Of a stretch of DNA of 47,441 nucleotides, positions 22,501 through 32,293 are shown piece by piece. Every line of letters starts with the position of its first letter. The stretch's first letter is position 1. The notes under the pieces are model-generated. The model did no database searches. It was given only the letters and a program-made list of their open reading frames with translations, and was not told where the DNA came from. Source of the stretch: Chara braunii (lineage: Eukaryota > Streptophyta > Charophyceae > Charales > Characeae); the NCBI GenBank assembly GCA_003427395.1, contig BFEA01000118.1:2365406-2412846 (forward strand), in the 5' to 3' direction. The translations under genes and the position numbers were made by a program.

Positions 22501-22627
22501 CCTTCTTACTAACTCTTTTCTTACTAAGCTTTGGTAAGATCTAACCACAGATTCATACTCGCAGCTACTAAAACCACCTAGTTAGCAACTTCACTCGTTT
22601 GATTTCGTCGAGAAACGGGCAAAATAC
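19551..22627. repeat. Tandem repeat, unit about 0.95-1.0 kb, three full copies plus a partial
   Basis: The landmark CTCCTCGTTCCTGACCTTCT (last copy differs at one base, CTTACC for CTGACC) occurs at 19551, 20533, 21540 and 22487, giving units of 982, 1007 and 947 bases. The copies share long near-identical stretches such as AAGATCTAACCACAGATT and TCACTCGTTTGATTTCGTCG. The fourth stops at about 22627 after AAACGGGCAAAATA. Open frames within it recur merely because the DNA repeats; none resembles a known protein. It could be a satellite or the repeat domain of a larger non-autonomous element. Confidence 0.92.
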
Positions 22628-22967
22628 AGCCGTGTACTTGTGGTTTAACGCTAACAGTTTCTTTCCTCTACCTGCCACTCATCGACAACCACCTCTCTAA
22701 AATTTATCATAGGTCCACTGTTCTATCCGTCCTGCCATCCGAAGGTAGCAGAATGGTCCTTTATTGCCGACTGCTGTGTGTTCCTCTACACTTCTCCTGT
22801 TGTTTTGGGAGCATCTGATGGCTCTCTTTTCCTGTGCTGCATTTGGGAGAGTAACGGTCGTCGATTCTGTGTGGCAGCCAGGGGGAGTTGAGGTGGTTGC
22901 TCCTTGGTACCAGAACTTGAACTTTGCCGTTACTCAGCATGGACGAGAATTTCCTGTGGATCTATGC
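22628..22967. other. Junction region with a copy of the 7.6-kb repeat unit
   Basis: 22817-22850 (TGATGGCTCTCTTTTCCTG, TGCTGCATTTGGGAGAG) matches the tandem unit at 7553-7860. No gene is seen. Confidence 0.5.
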
Positions 22968-23097
22968 GAGGGAGAATGAGGGGAGACGAGGGGGAACAAG
23001 CGGGAACGAGGGCAAACGAGGACGAATGAGGGAGAACGAGGGGGAACGAGGGGGAACGAGGGGGAACAAGGGGGAACGGGGGGGAATGAGGGGGAAT
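22968..23097. repeat. 10-bp minisatellite
   Basis: Thirteen consecutive units of GAGGGGGAAC-like sequence with scattered substitutions and an unbroken 10-base period. Confidence 0.95.
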
Positions 23098-23104
23098 TAG
23101 GGTG

Positions 23105-23181
23105 TACTCACACTGGGACTTTTCCAGGTATATCTGGCCTCATCACAGCCATATTCAGTCCAAAAAGTACCAGTGTGAGTA
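23105..23181. mobile_element. Foldback/MITE-like inverted repeat
   Basis: TACTCACACTGGGACTTTT (23105-23123) pairs with AAAAAGTACCAGTGTGAGTA (23162-23181) with one mismatch, leaving a central segment of about 38 bases. A diverged relative lies at about 23737-23858. No duplicated target site is evident. Confidence 0.55.
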
Positions 23182-23279
23182 TAATCTTCAAATGACTCTA
23201 TTTTGGGATTCAACAGTGTCATCCTGTCAGTGTTTGAGGAAATCTCTGACAAGTTCCATTCCCGGAACCACCTCTGCTT

Positions 23280-23449
23280 TTTTTTTCTTTTTCTGTTTTC
23301 CCGACGGCCTTGAGATATCACCATTGAAAGTGGTCGGCCCCAGGTAATTCAGAAGTATGTTGCTCTGGTCATCTTATTGTATCTGGATTTGAACTTGGCT
23401 CTGTAATGACTCTGTATTCTTATAGTTCGTGGGTGTACCAACTGAACAA
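23280..23449 (-). mobile_element. tRNA-derived SINE, copy a
   Basis: Reading the minus strand, the element starts at a tRNA-like box A (GTTCAGTTGG, plus 23438-23447), has a box B (AGTTCAAATCC, plus 23385-23395), a non-tRNA 3' part with TTCTGAATTACCTGGGGCCG (plus 23335-23354) and an A-rich tail. It is bounded by ACCTCTGCTT at 23270-23279 and 23450-23459, a 10-bp target-site duplication. SINEs are non-coding RNA polymerase III-type retroposons mobilised by LINEs. Confidence 0.8.
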
Positions 23450-23462
23450 CCTCTGCTTACCC

Positions 23463-23641
23463 AAGAGCCTAGCTCAGTGGGTACACCATTGAACTGTTGA
23501 AATACAGACCCGTGTTCGAACCTAGATGATGGAACTTGATGAGTAAAACCAAATATTTCTGAATTGCCTGGGGCCGGTCAGCTCAATCATGATATATCAA
23601 GACCGCGGCCCTTTTTTCAAAAGAAAAAAGAAAAAAAAAAC
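23463..23641 (+). mobile_element. tRNA-derived SINE, copy b
   Basis: Box A TAGCTCAGTGG (23470-23480) and box B GTTCGAACC (23514-23522) are followed by TTCTGAATTGCCTGGGGCCG (23557-23576) and an A-rich end. It is the same family as copy a, placed head to head with it. I found no clear duplication of the target site. Confidence 0.75.
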
Positions 23642-23890
23642 CGGCTTCTTGATACCGGGGTTCCAGCATTGTTGTCGGCCAGAAAAGGAAAGAATTTGCC
23701 GTTTTGATGCAAGAGAGAATAAGGGCACATTGAGGCCATCCACACACTTGGTAGGCCTTCCCTTGACATATCTGACCTCTTTTATGGCCAGGTCTGGATA
23801 TATGAGGCTTTAATTACGTTCCGGCCAGTGTTAGTCTGAAAGCTCCTGGTGTGAGTATGTCCTGAAGTTATGACTTCCCTCTGTAGGCTG

Positions 23891-23922
<32 letters not shown>

Positions 23923-24198
23923 AGTTAAACTTCAATATATAGGGGACGTTAGCCAGAATAACAAAGATTTTTTTCTTTCGCAGATTGATGTCAAGCCTTG
24001 TTAAGGATATTGAAGGTACAAACAGGTCAGGACCTCCATTGAGATATTTGTGTGTCAGAAATCTCATTGCGGGATGTGAAAACACGGTTTGGTGAGGACT
24101 CACCGAACCTGCAACACAAATGTTTGAGGGGACTTTTCAGAGTGCAGTGCGAAAATGGTGAGTCAGAAACCCAGACCAACTTTCAGACGTGTTTTTTC
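23642..24198. other. Unassigned, with a 25-A tract
   Basis: It contains the diverged foldback copy (about 23737-23858) and a run of A at about 23890-23915. No gene is seen. Confidence 0.4.
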
Positions 24199-24238
24199 GT
24201 GGGGAGCAACACGGCTGGGAACCGGGCCCAGCGTCCCT
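24199..24238 (-). mobile_element. LINE-type 3' tail fragment with compensated hairpin
   Basis: The minus strand reads GGGAC then GCTGGG-CCCGGTT-CCCAGC and ends GCTCCCCAC. Both sides of one stem pair changed relative to GCTGGA/TCCAGC. Confidence 0.65.
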
Positions 24239-24302
24239 TATCAGAATACAGAGATGAGCTACCGGGGCCATTACCCGGCTTCAGCTAAAACCAATTGAAG
24301 AA

Positions 24303-25245
24303 CAAAAAATGTGTGTCAACAAGCCTCCCAACCACAAAACAGATAGGTGAAACCTACTCAACCCACCTTCAACCACCGCCAGCATGGCTGTTTTCAGCAC
24401 GAACCGAAGCTCTTCCAGGCCTCATGCTCCCATCAGGCTAGGTTACAGAGTTGCACCACCTTGCTCCAGCTCCGGTCAGCGTTGCTTCAGTTGTGACCCC
24501 CGATGACCACTGAGACTGCCCCCGCAAGCAGCCCCCCCAGATCTCTACCCCAGGCCTCACGCCCCCACTAGGCTAGGTCACAGAGTTGTGCCACCTGGCT
24601 CCGGCTCCGGCCATCGTTGCTCAAGCATCGGTCTTCAAGGGCCACCGAATTTTCAACCACCCTATATGCAGGATTGAAGGTAACATGCCAGATATCACCT
24701 ATTCGTACAAACCTCCTCGAGAGGCGAACCGAATGGAAAGGAATTGAAACAAGAAAAACTCAGAAACATTCAAAAAATGTATGACGACAAGCCCCCCAAC
24801 CACAAAACAGATAGGTAAAACCTACTCAATCCACCTTCGACCTCCACCAGCCTGGCTGTTTCCAGCTCGAACCAAAGCTCTTCCAGGCCTCATGCTCCCT
24901 TCTGGTTGGGTTACAGAGTTGCACCGCCACACTCCAGCACCGGCCAACATTGCTTCAGTTACGACTCCGACGGCCACTGAGACTGCCCCTGCAAACAGCC
25001 CCCCAGATCTCTACCAGGCCTCATGCCCCCACTAGGCTAGGTCACAGAGTTGCGCCACCTGGCTCCGGCTCCGGCCAGCGTTGCTCCAGCATCGGTCTTC
25101 AAGGGCCACCAAATTTTCAGCCACCCTACGCAGAATCAAGGGTGAATTGCCAGATAACACCTATTCCTACAATTCTCCTTGAGAGGCAAGCCGAATAAAG
25201 AAGTGGTAAACTAGATATGCCAATATTCAGAGATCGCCCCTCCCT
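24303..25245 (-). repeat. GC-rich repeat, two 468-base units with internal subrepeats
   Basis: The second unit starts at 24771. Each unit contains two versions of a subrepeat whose minus strand reads about GCTGACCGGAGCTGG, CTGTAACCTAGCC, GGGAGCATGAGGCCTGG. The same family lies in plus orientation at 28950-30070. The right end is lost in the assembly gap. Confidence 0.85.
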
Positions 25246-25505
25246 NNNNNNNNNNNNNNNNNNNNNNNNNNNNNNNNNNNNNNNNNNNNNNNNNNNNNNN
25301 NNNNNNNNNNNNNNNNNNNNNNNNNNNNNNNNNNNNNNNNNNNNNNNNNNNNNNNNNNNNNNNNNNNNNNNNNNNNNNNNNNNNNNNNNNNNNNNNNNNN
25401 NNNNNNNNNNNNNNNNNNNNNNNNNNNNNNNNNNNNNNNNNNNNNNNNNNNNNNNNNNNNNNNNNNNNNNNNNNNNNNNNNNNNNNNNNNNNNNNNNNNN
25501 NNNNN
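25246..25505. other. Assembly gap (260 N)
   Basis: A continuous run of N. Open frames crossing it are meaningless. Confidence 1.
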
Positions 25506-25789
25506 ATATAGGACCAATCCTCTACCCTACTGTTCCCCAAGGAGCACGCAGTTCCCACCTAAAGAGTGCCCCACAACCCTTACCCATTTCTGCCTCCGCT
25601 GCGACTGATGTTAACCCACACACCAGCCCCTGCCCCAGAATAGGGTAACCCCCTACTCCGCCCCTACCTTCTTTGAGACATTCACCCCCCACCTTGTGAT
25701 GCCCCTGCAAGATAGAGCTCCCCCCGCCCCCCACCTTCCTACCTGCAGATATGATCAACCAACACCCCGTGAGGGACGACCGTCTGATG

Positions 25790-26165
25790 ATGACAAACTA
25801 ATGAAGGTGATGATGATGATGATCCCTGTGACGAAAGTGATACTACAAACTAATGAAGGTGATGATGATGATCAATGTGACGAAAGTGATACTACAAACT
25901 GATGATGATGATGATCGTAACGAAGGATGATGATAATATCGGTNGTGATGATTATAATAATGAATATAATGGGAATGGTGGCGATGATGATACTGATGAT
26001 GATATCGCTGATAACGAATCTAAGGATGATGATGTCGATGATGACGAATCTGAGGATGATGACGATGATGATAATAGTGATGGTGATGATAATTATGATG
26101 GTGTTCCTGATGATAAAGATAAGATGATGATACTGATGATGATGATGATAATGGTGATGATGACT
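25790..26165. repeat. GAT/GATGAT microsatellite
   Basis: An imperfect GAT trinucleotide array with GAA and AAT variants; its left part also repeats a unit of about 50 bases containing GTGACGAAAGTGATACTAC. Asp-rich frames across it are a consequence of the repeat. Confidence 0.9.
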
Positions 26166-26727
26166 ATTCTGTAGCCTCCACTAACTCAAAATGACGATAG
26201 CACTAATGACCGGATGATGATGATGGTGGTGATAATAATAGGGGCGAACAGCACCCGTGATGTAGTTACAATGATGAGTGTCTCGCAGCACCCCTAATCA
26301 TAGTGTTAAAGTTTAAACTTACCCTATTACCACGATGAAGGCAATGATGATGATGAGCAAACCCCAGATGATGATATCTGTCATTTGTGACACGTTGCTG
26401 CTGATGAAAGACCTCTCCCTGTTGCTTGGTACTGCTGCTTGTATGGCGCGAAGACGAAGACAGTCCCAATCACCCCGCTCCTTATCCCCCTCCAGTCCTC
26501 CTCCCATCTCGTGGGACACACCAGTACTCTTCTCCCTCTTGCTGCTAGCCGACCTCCTCCACCAAAGTGTGCAAGATGAAGAGCACAAATAATTCCTCCC
26601 GGAGCAAGACCCAGTAAAAGGCCACACCCCGCCTCACACGGCACGCAAGCCCGCAGCATCACCGTGAGAGGCACAAGACAGCGAGATGGCGCTACAAACG
26701 CTTTCAAATGTTAGGAGATAGGGAGTT

Positions 26728-26744
26728 GAGATGTTCACCCATCG
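26728..26744. repeat. 17-bp direct repeat, left copy (candidate target-site duplication)
   Basis: GAGATGTTCACCCATCG is perfectly repeated at 30497-30513, directly after a run of 22 A. Confidence 0.7.
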
Positions 26745-27045
26745 GAACGAGTTATAATTGCACTGGCGCAGTCCGGTCCAACTTGAAGGTGGCGGGCACA
26801 GCGCTGCCGGGAGCGTTGCGCCCAGCCCGAACCGAGACGCCGCTATTGACAAGGCGCGTTCACACGGTGCGAGGGGCTTTGTCATGGCGATGGCGCGCGG
26901 AGAACTAACTCGACGGGTCCCTGCTGTGCGATGCGTTGGGCGTGCAAGCGCTGCTGGGACGGGCTTTTCCGGTGTGATGTGTGCATCTTGTTCGTGCTCG
27001 ATGGCATGCGCAGTCGGGGATGTTGCGCTCGGCTTTGAGCAGGCG

Positions 27046-27167
27046 CGTTCACATGTTACCATGCGGTTTCTGCACGGTGTTTTGAGCGGGGAGGGAATAC
27101 GTGAGGCCCGTTCACATGTTGCCATGCGGTTTCTGCACGGTGTTTTGAGCGGGGAGGGAATACGTGA
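27046..27167. repeat. 63-bp tandem duplication
   Basis: CGTTCACATGTTACCATGCG and the following 43 bases recur 63 bases later with few changes. The period is a multiple of three and the plus frame stays open across both copies (MRFLHGVLSGEGIR twice), but no family is recognised. Confidence 0.9.
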
Positions 27168-27199
27168 CGATCGTGTGGTTTTGGGCGGAAACTAGACGG

Positions 27200-28728
27200 C
27201 AAGAGCGATCAAGGTGAGGGTGCGAGGCGGGTGAGGCAGTATTTCCTTCGACAAATCAAGAAGCAGGGCGCAGCGCTGTGACAGTTGGTCGAGGGTCTCG
27301 GGAGTGTTGCGCTTCATAGTTTGACTTCTAAGTGTGTTCACACGTCCCGTTGGTTTGGCCGCGAGGATTGGTGCGGTCTCGGCGCGTTGGTTTGAAGCAG
27401 TGAAGGAATATGGACGAACAACCCAGGTTTTGAACTGAATGACTATGTATGAGGATGCCTGGATTTTTGAAGCACGTTGTTGTTACTTTCGGATATCGAG
27501 GCAGGAGTGGGGTTGCGATGCTATGAACTTTCCTTTTCTCTCTGCTGATGTGCTGAAGGCTGCACTTCTATTCTAAGTTGGGGGGGGGGGGGGAGTGGTA
27601 TGGGTACGGTGAGTGTTTTGGTCGACGACATCCCTTCTTCCTTCTCTGGACTAATCTGCGAGGGGCTGCTGGCGGGCTCAGTGGTTTTGGTTCGCAACGT
27701 GGTTTTGCCACGGTCCGTGTATCTTCGTTGTTCTGGTTTAGAGATGGTCGAGTGTGTCGACCACAAGGTGACCAGTCTGCTTGGAAAAGCCGATGAAGGA
27801 GGAGATGAGGTTTGGAGGAGGGAGGGGGGGGGTCTATGAATTGTTGGGATTTTGCTCGATCCCTTTCCCCTGTAGCTGCTGTTTTCCTAGGCGTGGTCTG
27901 ACAAAATCTTAGTCTGTCGGTTGTTTTGAATTAGTTTCTGATTTTGATCTTATTTTATTTTCTTGATCTCTATACGACTATGCTTTCGGTAGTCATCTCC
28001 TGCTAATTGACTAAATTCTTTATCCTAATTTTTTTCTGTTTGTTTCTTGATCTAATCTTCAAGGTGTAATTTCAATTTTGAATCCTGATTTCGTTTTCTT
28101 AGACCTTTAATCGATAAATCTCCAATCGGTAGGAGCTTTGGCTTCGATATTCTGTAATAGTTTTGCCTATACTCTTGTAAAATCCCAAATCATTTTTCAG
28201 TACGATTTTTGAGTTGTGGCTCTCAAATAACTTCCTAAAAAACTTTTGGAAATTTCTGATTCTATTTCGTGCCAAATATTCTTGCTACATGTTTCTCAAA
28301 CTGTGGTTTGGGATTCTGATTCGAAAATCCTTTATGGATATCTAAACTTAAAATTCGCATAATCCTTGGTGAATTTTGCCACTCAATAGTTTCCTCCTCA
28401 GTGAACGAATGGACTTTATTTTCTTCTTGATTTCTGATACAAACTCGTTTCTCCTAAATCATCCTTGGAACTTACATCCCAACCCGTTGATCGTAGGGAC
28501 TTGATTTTTTGCTTGATTTCTGATACAAACTCGTTTGCAATTTACATCCCAAGATCTTGTCGTTGTAATCTGATCCTGTTGCACCTTATCGCATCGTAAT
28601 TTTCATTTAGTTTTGTCTAATTTTGCTCGTTTTCCCTTAAGGAGGGGGCTGTATTGAGGGGGTAAGAGGATATGAGGGAGGGAAAGGACGCGCTCTGTGG
28701 GAAGGGGCTAACTGCAGAGTGGAATTAG
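27200..28728. other. No gene seen; T-rich non-coding DNA
   Basis: From about 27840 the plus strand is T-rich with many stops in all frames. TTGATTTCTGATACAAACTC occurs twice (about 28425 and 28518). It could be intron- or UTR-like. Confidence 0.45.
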
Positions 28729-30350
28729 GGCATAGCAGCAGGGAGATGGTGGCTCCACTGCAGTAAGTCTTGCCGGAGTAAGGTTGGGTAGGTGTTGGCG
28801 GTGGGCAGTATTTGTTCCCTTCTTAGGGCGTTTCCCCTATTTGAGCTGCTTTTCGCATGGGGGGTTGAAAAGGTTGTGGGGTAAGAGGGGGGTAGGGGGG
28901 AGACCGAGGGGGGACTGTTGGGTTTTGTTAGTAGGTCAGAAGGAAGGGGCTGGGACGACGCAGGCCGGTGCTGGAGTGGTTTTGCTTTGTGACCCGGAGA
29001 GGGGCATGAGGCCTGGGGAGTTCTGTCGAGGGAGGAAGACAGAACCAGCACTTTGGACGTGGCCGTAGCTGGGGTGTATCCCTGTCACCTTATTGGGGCG
29101 TGCGGCTATGGGGAGTTGCCGAGGGTGGAAGGCACTCCTCACCATCGTCGCTAGGTTGGTCGGTACTGGGGCTNNGTGNGGTCCTGTAACTCTAGCATGG
29201 GAGGGTATGAGACCAGCTGTGTGTCGCTTGAGGACTGAACACGAGACCTGTAGTTTTCTCCAACAGTTGCGGGGAGAGTGGGTGGTTGGTTGTCTGTGCA
29301 GTCCGTACTTAGCCCTTACATGTAACCTGGGTAGTACTTAGCCCTTACATGTAACTGGGGTGTAGGAGTTCAGAGAGGGTCACAAAGGGACTGACATCCG
29401 GATAGGTAATTTGTTTTGTGCCCCTGTTTCGCCGAAGCCAGAACGACGCTGGCTGGAGCTGGGGCGTCGCCCTGTGACCTGCAATTTGCAGGAGCATGAG
29501 GCCTTGTAGAGAGATCTGGGGTTTGCCGAGGGTGGAAGGCAAGCCAGTGGCAAACCGGTGGGGGCTGCGTAGTGGCGAGAAGAGATTCAGCTATGGGTGA
29601 TGTTGGTATGGTTGGTACTGTCCCTGAGTGAGTATGTCCCGGGGAAAAGAGGGCTAGGAATTACCTTAGGAGTTTAGTTCCAAAAAATTTCTTAGGATTT
29701 CTCAAAATTTTCACAAACGTTGCAATCTGTTCCTAAAACGAGGGGTAGTCTGTTTTGCCCTGGAAATGTCTACTGGATTCTGGGGACTCCTGGCAACCTT
29801 GTTTAGGTGGTACTGAGGCTGTTATACTCGGTGACCTGCGGCTGTTCGATGCCAGAACGACGCTGGCCGGTGCTGGGGCGTCGCCCTGTAACCTGCTGAT
29901 GCAGGAGCATGAGGCCTNGTAGAGANATCTGGGGGTGCTTTGGGGGGGCACTCCACNGGACAACCAAGGGTTGCTGCTGGGACGACGCTGGCCNGAGCTN
30001 GGGNGAGTTGTGTTGCCCTGTAACCCAGCAGGATGAGGGAGTGTGAGGCCTGGAAGAGCTCGGCAGGGAGTAAGACAGTGTTGGAGAACCTTGGAAGGTT
30101 GTGTTAGGGATTCCGCGGGTTCAGGGGCATTTGTAGGACTTCCGCAGGCTATTCCCATACCTTTCGAATAACAGCAAGTTTTCTCAGATGGATTTTCAGC
30201 CAAGCCGGGTAACAGGTAAGAGAGGGATCGAGGATAGTGAGAGAAAGGCACCACGCATCCTACTAGTGAAGGGGCCAGCTGGTAGGATAGAAATGGGGCA
30301 TAGCAGCAGTAGAGATGGTGGCTTTGCTGCAGTAAGTCTTGCCGGAGTGA
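28729..30350 (+). repeat. GC-rich repeat array, inverted relative to 24.3-25.2 kb
   Basis: At least four copies (about 28950, 29438, 29851, 29975) of GACGACGCTGGCCGG, CCTGTAACC, a short CCTGC/GCAGG-type hairpin, and GGAGCATGAGGCCT. The outer parts also repeat: GCAGTAAGTCTTGCCGGAGT at about 28759 and 30331. It contains several ambiguous N bases. Confidence 0.8.
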
Positions 30351-30474
30351 GGTAAGAGGACTGATAGTGGATCCTCGAGGGTTTTCCGAACTTTGTCTGA
30401 CTCTGAAGTTTCCCGCAAAAAGGTCTGGAATAATTCTATAATTCTTAGTAGGCTCCTAGTCTTATTTTCATGGG

Positions 30475-30513
30475 AAAAAAAAAAAAAAAAAAAAAAGAGA
30501 TGTTCACCCATCG
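30475..30513 (+). repeat. A22 tract plus right copy of the 17-bp direct repeat
   Basis: Twenty-two A at 30475-30496 lead directly into GAGATGTTCACCCATCG (30497-30513). Confidence 0.75.
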
Positions 30514-31796
30514 CCGCAATGCCTAACACGACCACGTACCCTCACTCAGCAACTCACACCGTCGCCGCACTTTACCGCTCATTACCGCTCAGCACCACTT
30601 GGCATATCCACGCGCCGTCACACAACACCCCACAGCAGCACTGCCTACGCTCCGCGATGCCCAATGTCGCCACACGTCACTTGTCATAACCGCACCGCTC
30701 CTGCCGACTTCTCCATTGCTCGTCGGCGAGATCGTGTCGACGGGGCGCAGCACCCCCGGACCATTTGCCCAAAACCGATGATGATAATTATTAATTACAG
30801 TAATTCTGATGATGATTATGATGAGGATGAAGCGTCGGCAGGGACGAGCCTTGAAGCCATGACGTCCACGTGCCAGCATAAGTTGGACCAAGGTGTTTGT
30901 TTTGCAGCGCACAACAGGTATGTTTGTATGGTGGCGCGATGTAATGCGTGAATCCACCTGTGAATGATATTACACATCAGTGATATTATACAGCAGTGGG
31001 TCAAGTGGGACTTCGTTATGGTACGATTTTGTTCACTGTGTCAATTTTGTTCATTGCATCAGGCCTCAGAAGTATTTTTTGTCGCTTTTTTTTCACCTTT
31101 CTTTCATTGAAATTTGGCACCTACTGTCGAAATTGGAGCCATTTGGCCGCCAAAAGGTATTGATGTGTTGGATCCTTGGGGAATCCCCTTTCCCCAAGTA
31201 CTCTTGTTCTACTTTCATCTGGAGCTCCTGGAACTTGGGGCTCATCATGCTATATTAGCTGGTTTAAACCGACCAGTACTTCCAGGCCTCTTTTTTTTTT
31301 ACGAGGCTGCAAACCCCCCTGCATACCAAAAAAAACACGAACCAGCGCAGGCCTCCTTTTGGCTGGCGTCGCCAGCCATTTTGCTCCAGCCACAGCGCCG
31401 GAAACTTGCGGCCGTATGCACACTTCCTCGGAGAAAAATGGCTGGCAGCAAACGTACTGGTAGTTTAAAACCAACAAGCCCTTTATGGCATCTTAGCTGA
31501 TGTTCACCTAGCTTCAGTTTTTACTGCATTGCACTCCATCAGTTTCCCCCGCTTGGTTATTCCCAGAGGCACCTCCACAGGACCGATCCAGAATGGCAAG
31601 TTTGCCCTCATCTCGGGAGGGATCACTCACCGAATGCAAACCTGTCCAGATGTGAATGTGGTGAGTAGTCTTAGATTTAGGTGAGTTCTGCAGCGAGGCC
31701 CAGGTTTTGGTCATTATGTTGTGCGAGCTCCCACACAGATCTCCCGTTTTGGTGAATGGTGAGGCGAGGCCCTGTACCGCCTGATGCAAAGTGATG
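30514..31796. other. No gene seen
   Basis: A GATGAT-like tract lies at about 30777-30835. The remainder is unassigned; short frames lack motifs. Confidence 0.4.
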
Positions 31797-31926
31797 CACA
31801 GATTCGCGGCCACTCATATAATGGTAAACGGTCACTTGTCACCGCCATTCCAGCTGCAAAAATCAGTGAGGCAAGGGGACCCGATAACTCCAATACAATT
31901 TGTTCTTTTCATGGAGACAATGACAA
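31797..31926 (+). pseudogene. Older LINE reverse transcriptase, left half
   Basis: The plus strand encodes HIMVNGHLSPPFQLQKSVRQG then DPITPIQFVLFMETMTS, corresponding to VMVNG...LQRSVRQGDP...MEALAT of the LINE at 32 kb. The frame is cut off after METMT by a U6 copy. It resumes at 37649 with ETLATLIRGNPEIKRI. The two halves were one RT before the nested insertions. Confidence 0.85.
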
Positions 31927-31935
31927 GCTTTTTTT

Positions 31936-31988
31936 AAATTAATTTAGACCATTTCTCAATTTCTGCATGTCATCCTTGCGCAGGGGCC
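31936..31988 (-). pseudogene. U6 snRNA copy 2, 3' half
   Basis: The minus strand gives GGCCCCTGCGCAAGGATGAC, ATGCAG, then AAATTGAGAAATGGTC and the U6 3' end, followed by a short A run. Its right edge is the duplicated TCCTTGCGCAGGGGCC (31973-31988). The other half is at 37579-37648. An A tail and a 13-base duplication of flanking LINE sequence (31914-31926 and 37649-37661) mark it as a retroposed copy. Confidence 0.9.
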
Positions 31989-32257
31989 TCCCCGCAGGGG
32001 CCTCAGCGGCCCTGGTGCTATCCCAGGGGCTAGAGAGATTAGGGATCAGAGACATTTACGTGCGATACGACCACCTGAAATCAGATGAGTTGCGGTGGCT
32101 AGACCAGGAAGGACTAAAGGACCTGCAGCTTCTGAAAATAAAGGCAGGAGACCTCTGGTCCGCCAAGGAAAGTGGAGACCTATTAGTAAAAATCCTCAGA
32201 CGAGGAACACTGCAGAAAGGCGGCCTCTTGGACACAGAAAACTGGCTGCCCTTGTGA
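31989..32257 (+). pseudogene. LINE ORF1 C-terminal fragment
   Basis: The frame upstream of ORF2 encodes ALVLSQGLERLGIRDIYV, DHLKSDELRWLDQEG, LQLLKIKAGDLWSA and ends ENWLPL at 32257, 36 bases before the ORF2 ATG. Its position and close spacing indicate the C-terminal end of ORF1, the RNA-binding protein of L1-type LINEs, truncated at the 5' end of the insertion. The first residues of the open frame come from U6 sequence and do not belong to it. I see no zinc knuckle or RRM in this remnant. Confidence 0.6.
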
Positions 32258-32293
32258 TAAACATCAAGAGAATCAGGAAGCCGCTATCGAACG

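Larger units (their letters stand above)
26745..30496 (+). mobile_element. Candidate 3.75-kb retroposed sequence, non-coding
   Basis: The interval is bounded by a perfect 17-bp direct repeat and ends in 22 A, the signature of target-primed reverse transcription. It has a GC-rich beginning (26745-27200) with a 63-bp in-frame tandem duplication, a T-rich gene-poor middle (27840-28650) and a GC-rich repeat section (28729-30350). I recognise no endonuclease, reverse transcriptase or gag in it, so it would have been mobilised by another element. It could be a retrocopy of a long transcript or a large non-autonomous retrotransposon. Confidence 0.6.

Noticed and set aside
23463-23537. Functional tRNA gene
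   Set aside because: Boxes A and B are present but the acceptor stem does not close and the sequence continues into a SINE-type 3' domain with an A-rich tail.
25211-25648. Reading frames through the N run
   Set aside because: The central residues are all undefined; the frame exists only because N contains no stop.
25902-26174. Asp-rich acidic protein
   Set aside because: It is fully explained by the GAT repeat.
26634-27195. Overlapping frames of 145 and 163 codons on opposite strands
   Set aside because: The GC-rich composition lengthens frames on both strands; no domain or conserved motif is visible and the 63-bp duplication accounts for the repeat in one of them.
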